Source of the DNA: ZC4RG20 sp963702105
GTDB taxonomy: Bacteria > Pseudomonadota > Gammaproteobacteria > Steroidobacterales > Rariloculaceae
Direction of reading: 5' to 3'
Assembly: GCA_963702105.1 (NCBI GenBank)
Contig: OY969712.1
Location: forward strand, 4,278,001-4,342,000
Length of the DNA: 64,000 bases
Below are positions 51,059-57,732 of this stretch, one piece after another. The position numbers and the translations under genes are program-made. Numbering within the stretch: position 1 is the first letter of the stretch; each line of letters begins with the position of its first letter. A model generated the notes under the pieces. It was not told where the DNA came from. It searched no databases and saw only the letters and a list, made by a program, of their open reading frames with translations.

Positions 51059-51532
51059 TTACGGTCGGTGGTACGGGTGACGCTCCAGCACGCTCCAGGC
51101 CCGGTACAGCGCCTCGGCGGCGAGAACACGGGCGAGGCCGTGCGGCAGCGTCAGGCGTGACAGGCTCCAGCGCTCGTCGGCGCGCTCGAGGCAGGCCGCG
51201 GAAAGGCCGTCCGGGCCGCCCAGAAGCAGGCAGACCGGCGCGCCCACGAGGAGCCACGCCTCGAGCCGGCCCGCGAGCCCCGCCGTATCCCATTCCTTGC
51301 CGTGCTCGTCGAGCGCGACGACGCGGGCCCCGGTCGGCACGGCCGCGAGCAGCCGCTCACCCTCGCGCTGGACGGCCGCCTGGGCCGGCTGAGAGGAAGC
51401 GGTCCGGCGCGCGAGCGGGACTTCCCGGAGCTCGAGCGTGCAGCTGCCCTTGAGGCGCCTCGCGTACTCGGCGTAGCCCTCGGTCACCCACGCCGGCTGC
51501 CTGTTGGCGGCCGCGACGAGCACGAGCCGCAC
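51059..51532 (-). CDS. rlmH: 23S rRNA (pseudouridine1915-N3)-methyltransferase RlmH
   Basis: The protein has 157 residues. RlmH methylates pseudouridine 1915 on assembled 70S ribosomes. It is a SPOUT enzyme with the knot motif LLLGGPDGLS and C-terminal SLSRLTLPHGLARVLAAEALYRAW. It normally follows rsfS, as here (54 bases). The C-terminus HPYHRP reaches the R2 repeat. Confidence 0.96.
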   Translation of the reverse strand: MRLVLVAAANRQPAWVTEGYAEYARRLKGSCTLELREVPLARRTASSQPAQAAVQREGERLLAAVPTGARVVALDEHGKEWDTAGLAGRLEAWLLVGAPVCLLLGGPDGLSAACLERADERWSLSRLTLPHGLARVLAAEALYRAWSVLERHPYHRP

Positions 51533-51585
51533 GTCAGTCTCCGGCGGCGGCCCGGCAGGGCGTCAAACGCCGGCCCCGCCGGGCG

Positions 51586-51957
51586 TCACACGCCGGCCGC
51601 CTCGTCCTGCGCCGAGAAGTCCCAAAGCCTCTCGATGTTGTAGAAATCGCGAACCCGGGGAAGCATGACGTGGACGATGACATCGGAAAGATCGACGAGC
51701 ACCCACTCGCCGGCCTCCTGCCCCTCCACGCCGAGCGGCTTGTACCCTTCCTCCTTGCAGCGCTCGATGATGCGGTCCGCGATGGATCGAACGTGGCGGT
51801 CCGAGCGGCCGCTCGCGACGATCATCGTGTCCGTGATGGGCGTCAGATGCGTGACGTCGAGGCTCACGATCCGCTCGGCCTTCATGTCGTCGAGGGCATC
51901 GACGACGAGTTGCGCGAGCCCGTTACGCGTTGGCGCGTTCTGAGGTCTTTTCGGCAT
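51586..51957 (-). CDS. rsfS: Ribosomal silencing factor RsfS
   Basis: The protein has 123 residues. RsfS binds L14 and blocks subunit joining under starvation. Motifs: VVDALDDMKAERIVSLDV, MIVASGRSDRHVRSIADRI and WVLVDLSDVIVHVMLPRVRDFYNIERLW. ATG 51957 lies inside nadD, giving a 35-base overlap. Confidence 0.96.
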   Translation of the reverse strand: MPKRPQNAPTRNGLAQLVVDALDDMKAERIVSLDVTHLTPITDTMIVASGRSDRHVRSIADRIIERCKEEGYKPLGVEGQEAGEWVLVDLSDVIVHVMLPRVRDFYNIERLWDFSAQDEAAGV

Positions 51958-52582
51958 AACACTCCGTATCGAGGATGATGCGCCGGACGGCGTCCGGCAC
52001 GAGGTATCGCGGGTCCATCCCGGCACGCACGCCGGCACGGAGCTCCGTCGAAGAAATCTCGAGCTGCGTCACGGGCTCGACATGGATGCGCCCGGCCCCG
52101 CCCGCGAGGTCCTCGGGCCGCGCCGTACGCCGCGCCCGGATGAGCTCGCCGAGCACGCCCGTCTCGGGCACCTGCCAGCCGGGCCGGTGCGCGACCACGA
52201 CGTGCCCGAGCTCGAGCAGCCGCTCCCACCGGTGCCAGCTCGGCAGGCCCAGGAAAGCGTCCATGCCGAGCAGCAGACACAAGGCGCTGCCGGGCAGATC
52301 GGCGCGCAGGCTCTCGAGCGTGTCCACCGTGTACGAAGGCCCGGGCCGCTCGAGCTCTCGGGCATCGGCGACGAAGCGGGATTCGTCGCGGATGGCCGCG
52401 CGCAACATGCGTAACCTGAGGCGGCCCGGGGTCGCGGGTGCCGGCCGATGGGGCGGATTCGCGCACGGGATGAAGCGCACCTCCGTGAGCCGGAGCCGCT
52501 CGAGCAGCTCGAACCCCGTGCGCAAATGGCCGTAGTGGATCGGATCGAACGTGCCGCCGAGGATACCGATGATCTGCATCAC
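51923..52582 (-). CDS. nadD: Nicotinate-mononucleotide adenylyltransferase
   Basis: The protein has 219 residues. NadD adenylates nicotinate mononucleotide in NAD synthesis, downstream of the quinolinate made by the kynurenine operon in this window. GGTFDPIHYGHLRTG is the nucleotidyltransferase HXGH motif; ISSTELRAGVRAG is the C-terminal ATP motif (ISST-R). It is translationally linked to rsfS and close to holA. Confidence 0.96.
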   Translation of the reverse strand: MMQIIGILGGTFDPIHYGHLRTGFELLERLRLTEVRFIPCANPPHRPAPATPGRLRLRMLRAAIRDESRFVADARELERPGPSYTVDTLESLRADLPGSALCLLLGMDAFLGLPSWHRWERLLELGHVVVAHRPGWQVPETGVLGELIRARRTARPEDLAGGAGRIHVEPVTQLEISSTELRAGVRAGMDPRYLVPDAVRRIILDTECYAEKTSERANA

Positions 52583-52589
52583 GCGAGGG

Positions 52590-53654
52590 TCAGCCGCCGC
52601 CCCCGGCGGCGCCGGGCCGCGAACCCGCGGGGGGCCGCGAACGCGCGGGGCCCTCGAGCATGGCCGCGACGAGGGCGCCGAGGCCGTCCCACGGCCTCGC
52701 CCCGAGCCCGCCCTTGACCAGGGCGTCGACGTTGACGGCTTGCTTCAACAGTCCCTTCAGCCGTTCCCACTCATACCGCTTGAGCGCCTTCGCGACGAGC
52801 GGCTGGCGGCGTCGCCAGACTCCGTTGCGGGCGAAAGCGGCCTCGATCTTCTCTCCGCCCGCGAGCGCGAACTTCAGCCGCGCGAGCAGGCAGAGCTCCC
52901 TTGCGAGGGCCCAGGATACCAGAACCGGCTGCACGCCCTCCCCCCTGAGCCCTGCGAGCACGCGCAGGGCACGCGGGGCGTCGCCCCCGAGCACGGCGTC
53001 CGTGAGCAGGAACACGTCGAAGCGTGCGCTGTTGGCGACGGCATCGAGGACGGTCGCCTCGTCGATATCGCGCCCCGCCGCGGTCAGCGCGAGCTTCCGG
53101 AGCTCCTGATCGGCCGCCAGCAGATTGCCCTCGACGCGCTCGGCCAGAGCCTCCGCCGCGCCGCGCGTGAACGTGAGCCGCTGCTCGCGCGCGCGCTCCG
53201 CGATCCAGCGGGGCAGCTCCGTGCGGTCCACGGGCCAGACCTCGACCACGGCGCCGGTCTCTTCGAAGGCCTTGACCCACGCCGACTTGGCCGTCGAGGC
53301 ATCGAGCCGGCCGCCGGCCCCGACGAGCAGCACCCGGTCGGGATCGGGCCGCGCCAAAAGTCGGCGCAGGGCCTTGGCACCGGCGTCGCCGGGCCGCGGC
53401 GCCGCGAGCCTGAGCTCCACGATTCTGCGCGTCGCGAACAGCGACAAGTTGTCCGCCTCGCCTTCGAGCTCGTCCCACTTGAAGCTGCGGTCGACGACGT
53501 GCAGCTCGCGCTCCTCGAAGCCTTGGCGCCGGGCCTCGGTGCGAACGGCCTCGAGCGCCTCGCCGAGCAGCAGCGGCTCGTCGCCGGCGATGAGGTACGC
53601 GGTCGCGAGCCCCTCCCGCAAGTGCTTCAGCAGTTGCCGCTGGGGGAGTTTCAA
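52590..53654 (-). CDS. holA: DNA polymerase III delta subunit
   Basis: The protein has 354 residues from a TTG start. HolA opens the beta clamp in the clamp loader. The AAA+-like N-terminal domain begins YLIAGDEPLLLGEALEAVR, and the C-terminal helical collar contains ARFDVFLLTDAVLGGD and LARELCLLARL. TTG 53654 gives the conserved LKLPQRQLLKHLREG opening; no strong ribosome-binding site is seen. The C-terminus is a Gly/Pro/Ala tail. Confidence 0.92.
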   Translation of the reverse strand: MKLPQRQLLKHLREGLATAYLIAGDEPLLLGEALEAVRTEARRQGFEERELHVVDRSFKWDELEGEADNLSLFATRRIVELRLAAPRPGDAGAKALRRLLARPDPDRVLLVGAGGRLDASTAKSAWVKAFEETGAVVEVWPVDRTELPRWIAERAREQRLTFTRGAAEALAERVEGNLLAADQELRKLALTAAGRDIDEATVLDAVANSARFDVFLLTDAVLGGDAPRALRVLAGLRGEGVQPVLVSWALARELCLLARLKFALAGGEKIEAAFARNGVWRRRQPLVAKALKRYEWERLKGLLKQAVNVDALVKGGLGARPWDGLGALVAAMLEGPARSRPPAGSRPGAAGGGG

Positions 53655-53674
53655 GACGCGCCGGAAACCCGCGC

Positions 53675-53938
53675 TCAGTCGCCGAGCTGGACGAGCTCGA
53701 TGCCCTCGTCCTCGAGCAGCACGGGAATCCCATCGCGGACGGGATAGGCGAGCTTGCCGTCGCGGGTCACGAGGGCCTCCTCGATGTGCGCGGCGACGGC
53801 TTGGCCGCCCCGGTTCTTGAGGCGCCCGTCCGCGGCGAGCGTGTTGAGGCGCTCGAGCCGCGTGCCGGACAGCCGTTCGAGCGGCAGGCGCGTAACGGGG
53901 CAGCACAGGATGTCGAGCAAGGCGGCGTCGAGACTCAT
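53675..53938 (-). CDS. Trm112 family protein (YcaR-like)
   Basis: The protein has 87 residues. It opens LLDILCCPVTRLPL and ends YPVRDGIPVLLEDEG, the two halves of the Trm112 zinc-ribbon fold; only the first cysteine pair is left, as in most bacterial forms. Its usual place is next to lpxK/kdsB; here it is coupled by a 4-base overlap to yidD. Partner methyltransferases are plausible but unproven in bacteria. Confidence 0.88.
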   Translation of the reverse strand: MSLDAALLDILCCPVTRLPLERLSGTRLERLNTLAADGRLKNRGGQAVAAHIEEALVTRDGKLAYPVRDGIPVLLEDEGIELVQLGD

Positions 53939-54222
53939 GAAGCCCTTTCTCCCTGGCCGCGCGAGCGCGCGGCGCGTTCCGGCACGGGATCGTAACCCCA
54001 TGTGCCCCACGGATGACAGCGCCCGATGCGCTTGAGCGCGAGCCAGCTGCCCGACAGCGGCCCATGGCGCTCCAGCGCCTCTATTGCATAGGCGCTGCAG
54101 GTCGGAAGATGGCGGCAGCGGCCCGCGAGCCACGGCGAAAGGCAAAGCTGATACAGCCGCACGCCGCCGACGAGCGCGCCGGTCGCGGCGCGGCGCAGCA
54201 GTGCCGACGCGCGGCGCAGCAT
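53935..54222 (-). CDS. yidD: Membrane protein insertion efficiency factor YidD
   Basis: The protein has 95 residues. The family block is YQLCLSPWLAGRCRHLPTCSAYAIEALERHG followed by RIGRCHPW-GTWGYDPVP, with three conserved cysteines. YidD aids YidC-dependent insertion. Normally it sits between rnpA and yidC near oriC; here it is with cysS and the Trm112 gene. ATG 54222 is chosen as the nearest start before LVGGVRLYQL. Confidence 0.9.
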   Translation of the reverse strand: MLRRASALLRRAATGALVGGVRLYQLCLSPWLAGRCRHLPTCSAYAIEALERHGPLSGSWLALKRIGRCHPWGTWGYDPVPERAARSRGQGERAS

Positions 54223-54287
54223 TGCGGCCGCGCGCTGCAGCGCGCCACCGCGGCGCGAGCGTCCCGGCTCCCGCACGGCGGCCGCGC

Positions 54288-55781
54288 TCAATGCGTCCTC
54301 CGCCAACGCGAGCCGCCCGCTACATCCTCGATGAGGATGCCCGCAGCCGAGAGCCGGTCGCGGATCGCGTCGGCCTCGGCGAACTTGCGCTCGCGGCGCA
54401 GGGCTTCCCTGCGCTCGAGCAGTGAGTCGATCTCGGCCTCGCCCATCCCGGCGCCCGCGCCGGCCCGCGAGGCGCCCGCGAACCACTGCGCCGGCGGGCG
54501 TCCGAGCAGCCCGAGCAGCGCCGCACCCTCGCGGAGCGCCTCCGCTTGCGCACGCCGCTCCGCCGGGTCCTCGGCCTTGTTCGCCGTGCGTGCGAGCGCG
54601 AAGAGCTCCGCGAGGGCCTGCGGCGTGTTGAGATCGTCCTCGAGTGCGGCGACCACGGCGGCCGGCGGCTGCGGCCCCCCGGGGGAACCGCGCTGCGCTC
54701 CGGGCGAATCGGGCGCCTGCGGCGCGGGCGTGCCGGGCACCCTCGGCGCCCTCGACGCCCCGGAGCCGGGGCTTCGGGCCGGGACGGCGGCCTCGCCGAT
54801 CCCGGCATCGCGCAGCGCCCCGTAGAGCCGGTCGAGCTTTTGCCGCGATTCTTCCATGAGCTGATCGCTCCATTCGAGCGGTTGCCGATAATGGGCCGTC
54901 AGCAGGCTGAGCCGGATGACCTCGCCGTCCGCGCGCTTCAGCAGGTCGCGCACGAGCGCGATGTTGCCCACGGATTTCGACATTTTCTCGCTGCCCATGT
55001 TCACGAGGCCGTTGTGCATCCAATAGCGCACGAAAGGCCGGCCGGCGTGCGCGCAGGTGCTCTGCGCCGATTCGTTCTCGTGATGCGGAAAGACGAGGTC
55101 GAGCCCGCCGCCGTGGATGTCGATGGTCTCGCCGAGATGCGCATCGGCCATCGCGGAGCACTCGATGTGCCAGCCCGGCCGGCCGCGGCCCCAGGGGCTT
55201 TCCCAGCCGACGAGGCCCGGCTCGGAGGGCTTCCAGAGCACGAAATCGCCCGCGTCGCGTTTGTACGGCGCGACCTCGACGCGTGCGCCCGCGATCATGT
55301 CCTCGAGCGAGCGCCGCGAGAGGCTGCCGTAGCCTGCGAAGCTGCCGACGGAGAACAGCACGTGCCGTTCTGCCTCGTAGCCGTGGCCGCTCTCGACGAG
55401 GCGGCGGATCATCGCGATGATGGCCTCGACGTGACTCGTGACGCGCGGCTCTACGTCCGGCGGCAGCACGCCGAGCGCCGCCATGTCCTCGTGGAAGGCC
55501 TCGATGTAGCGGGCCGTGAGAGCGCCGATCTCGACCCCCTCACGCCGCGCGGCCGCGTTGATCTTGTCGTCGACGTCGGTCAGGTTGCGGGCGTAGACGA
55601 GCGGGCCGTAGCGGCGCAGCAGCCGCGCGAGCACGTCGAAGACGACTTCGGGCCGCGCGTTGCCGATGTGGGCATAGTTGTAGACGGTGGGCCCGCAGAC
55701 GTACATCGTAATCCGGTTCGGGTCCCCGGGCACGAAGGCTTCCTTGCGCCGTGTCGCGGTGTTGTGGATGTGCAGTGTCAT
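54288..55781 (-). CDS. cysS: Cysteinyl-tRNA synthetase
   Basis: The protein has 497 residues from ATG 55781. Motifs: CGPTVYNYAHIGNARP (zinc Cys and HIGH), ECSAMADAHLG, HHENE and KMSKS. A Pro/Gly/Ser/Ala-rich linker of about 35 residues (from about 54685 to 54790) is inserted before the C-terminal DDLNTPQAL helix, absent from E. coli CysRS. An earlier ATG at 55796 would add five residues. It is divergent from hisI. Confidence 0.95.
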   Translation of the reverse strand: MTLHIHNTATRRKEAFVPGDPNRITMYVCGPTVYNYAHIGNARPEVVFDVLARLLRRYGPLVYARNLTDVDDKINAAARREGVEIGALTARYIEAFHEDMAALGVLPPDVEPRVTSHVEAIIAMIRRLVESGHGYEAERHVLFSVGSFAGYGSLSRRSLEDMIAGARVEVAPYKRDAGDFVLWKPSEPGLVGWESPWGRGRPGWHIECSAMADAHLGETIDIHGGGLDLVFPHHENESAQSTCAHAGRPFVRYWMHNGLVNMGSEKMSKSVGNIALVRDLLKRADGEVIRLSLLTAHYRQPLEWSDQLMEESRQKLDRLYGALRDAGIGEAAVPARSPGSGASRAPRVPGTPAPQAPDSPGAQRGSPGGPQPPAAVVAALEDDLNTPQALAELFALARTANKAEDPAERRAQAEALREGAALLGLLGRPPAQWFAGASRAGAGAGMGEAEIDSLLERREALRRERKFAEADAIRDRLSAAGILIEDVAGGSRWRRTH

Positions 55782-55818
55782 GGTAAAGGCCGACATGATA
55801 CCAAGTCCGCGCTTGGCC

Positions 55819-55824
55819 TATAAT
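55819..55824 (+). promoter_or_regulatory. -10 box of hisI
   Basis: A perfect TATAAT lies 33 bases before the hisI ATG at 55858. No clear -35 hexamer is at the right distance. Confidence 0.5.
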
Positions 55825-55857
55825 TGCGCCCCCCGCAGCAAACCCCGCGCCCACCTT

Positions 55858-56325
55858 ATGTCGCAGACATTCGCCCCACGCCGCAGCATCGAGCAGGTCG
55901 AGGAAGGCACCGAGCTCGCGCCCAAATTCGACGAGCGGGGCCTGATCCCGGTCGTGACCACGGATTACGCGACGGGCGAGCTGCTCATGCACGGCTACAT
56001 GAACGCCGAAGCCTTCGAGCGCACTATCCACACGGGCGAGGCCCACTACTTCAGCCGCAGCCGCAAGGCGCTCTGGCACAAGGGCGCGACGAGCGGGCTC
56101 GTGCAGCGCGTCCGCGAGATGCGCATCGACGACGACCAGGACTGCGTCTGGCTGCGCGTCGAAGTCGCCGGCGGCGCGAGCTGCCACGTCGGCTACCGCT
56201 CGTGCTTTTACCGCAGCATCCCCATCGGCGGCGAAGGACCCATCGAGCTCGAGTTCGAAGAAGGCGAGAAGGTCTTCGATCCGACGGACGTCTACGGGGA
56301 CGCGCCGAACCCGACGAAGCTCTGA
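55858..56325 (+). CDS. hisI: Phosphoribosyl-AMP cyclohydrolase
   Basis: The protein has 155 residues. HisI opens the purine ring of PR-AMP in histidine synthesis. The family block LMHGYMNAEAFERTI, GEAHYFSRSRKALWHKG and DDDQDCVWLRV with DASCH-like SCHVGYRSCFYR carries the zinc and magnesium ligands. It is a stand-alone HisI without the HisE domain and lies away from other his genes. Confidence 0.95.
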   Translation: MSQTFAPRRSIEQVEEGTELAPKFDERGLIPVVTTDYATGELLMHGYMNAEAFERTIHTGEAHYFSRSRKALWHKGATSGLVQRVREMRIDDDQDCVWLRVEVAGGASCHVGYRSCFYRSIPIGGEGPIELEFEEGEKVFDPTDVYGDAPNPTKL

Positions 56326-56486
56326 GGGTTGCGCGCGAGCGTCTCCGGCGCGGACCTCGGCGGCGGCCGCACGCGTCTCCAGCGAAGGCCGCCTGCCGCC
56401 ACCGCCGCGTGGGCGCCGAAGCCTACGCCCACCGCTGGAGGCACAGGCGCCGAGGCCGCCGCCCGCTGCCGGCTGCTACCGGCATC
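56326..56486. other. Intergenic region with an imperfect inverted repeat
   Basis: The stretch between convergent hisI and the metalloprotein gene has GTCTCCAGCG (near 56376) facing CGCTGGAGGC (near 56440). It may act as a terminator. No gene is seen. Confidence 0.4.
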
Positions 56487-56975
56487 TCACCGCCGCAGCC
56501 GCCACGTGACTCCGCCATCGCCTTCGATGAGCCCCGCGCCGAGCAGCCACACGCGCGTCTCGCGCCCGTCGCCGTCGAACCAGGCCCTGGCCGAGCCCTC
56601 GCGGAAGCTGTAGCCCCAGTCGTCCATGTCGCGCAGACATTTCTCGCCCCCGTATCCCTCCAGTCGGTCCGCCAGAAGCATCTGCAGGTAACAGACCGCG
56701 CACTCCTCCGCGTCGTCGCCGCCGGCGTCGCGTTCGAGGCCGGCGCGCCGGTCCGGGGTCATGCAGACGTAATGGCAGAGCTCGTGCAGCAGCGACTGAA
56801 CCGGCGTGTCCTCGCGCACGTGGATGCGCCGGCCCACGAGCCCCGCCTCGGGCTCGCCCCAATACGTGCCCGGTATCGGAGCGCCGGGCGGGACGCGCAC
56901 GAGGCGCGCTTCGTAGGCCGCGACCAGGGCGTCGACACGAGCCGAGTCGAGGTCTGCGAGGCGGGTCTGCGCCAC
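56487..56975 (-). CDS. Uncharacterised protein with an HEXXH metal motif
   Basis: The protein has 162 residues from GTG 56975. It contains LLHELCHYVCM (HEXXH) followed by a Cys-rich ECAVCYLQML segment; a metal-dependent hydrolase is suggested but no family could be named. There is no signal peptide with this start. It lies 17 bases after the lptE stop on the same strand, so it is probably co-transcribed with lptE. Confidence 0.65.
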   Translation of the reverse strand: MAQTRLADLDSARVDALVAAYEARLVRVPPGAPIPGTYWGEPEAGLVGRRIHVREDTPVQSLLHELCHYVCMTPDRRAGLERDAGGDDAEECAVCYLQMLLADRLEGYGGEKCLRDMDDWGYSFREGSARAWFDGDGRETRVWLLGAGLIEGDGGVTWRLRR

Positions 56976-56992
56976 GGGTTTGGGCTCGGCGC

Positions 56993-57625
56993 TCAGGGCG
57001 CAGGCGGCGGGACGCCGGGCTGGACGGACTGTCCGCCGGGGGCGGCCGTGGGCGGTCCGGCGCCGCCCGCGCTCGGGCCCGGCGCGCTCGAGCCGGGCGC
57101 CTGGGTGGCCGTGCCGCGCGCTTCGATCCGGCGCATGACGCGCCGCGCGAGATCTTCGGCGAGCGCCTGGCGCAGAATCGCCTCCTCCTCGCTCTTGCCG
57201 AGCACCTCGGTCTCGTTCCAGGCGTAGACCCGTGTCGCGACGAGCGACTGCGGCTCGATGAGCGTCTGCCCGCCCGTCGAAAGCCCGAAACCGACCTGGT
57301 AAAAGACCTCGTACTCGCGCGGCACGTTCTGCGCCGTGACCGAAAGCACGCGCTGTCCCGTGTCGTCGGTCACGATCGAAAGGACGGCGCCGGCCTCCTT
57401 CGGTGCAGTCACGACCTCGGCCCCCCGCAACCGCAGCGCGTCGCGCAGGCTGGTATAGAACTCGGAGTTGTGGTCGGAGGCGTCGATGTAGGTCTTCGCC
57501 ATCGACCTCGGCAGCGTCCCCGCACCCTCGAGATGAAACCCGCAGCCCGCAAGGGCGCAGGCGGCAATTGCGGCCGGCGCGGCGAGCGCCGCCGGCTTGA
57601 TTCCACGAAGCTTTGTCAACATCAT
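56993..57625 (-). CDS. lptE: LPS-assembly lipoprotein LptE
   Basis: The protein has 210 residues. A lipoprotein signal with lipobox LAGC puts the acylated cysteine at residue 28. The mature part opens CGFHLEGAGTLP, the typical LptE start, and continues with the two-layer fold (TYIDASDHNSEFYTSL and ETEVLGKSEEEAIL). LptE plugs the LptD barrel; lptD is also in this window. The C-terminus is a Pro/Gly-rich tail. It is divergent from leuS, whereas in E. coli leuS and lptE are codirectional. Confidence 0.93.
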   Translation of the reverse strand: MMLTKLRGIKPAALAAPAAIAACALAGCGFHLEGAGTLPRSMAKTYIDASDHNSEFYTSLRDALRLRGAEVVTAPKEAGAVLSIVTDDTGQRVLSVTAQNVPREYEVFYQVGFGLSTGGQTLIEPQSLVATRVYAWNETEVLGKSEEEAILRQALAEDLARRVMRRIEARGTATQAPGSSAPGPSAGGAGPPTAAPGGQSVQPGVPPPAP

Positions 57626-57732
57626 CCGCGGGTTGCTTTGAGGCTTTTTCCGGCCGCGCGGCCGCGCGGGCGGTAGCATCGAGCATTCTCCGATCGTTGA
57701 CAACAGCACCGCCGAGGATTCACAGGGACGAC

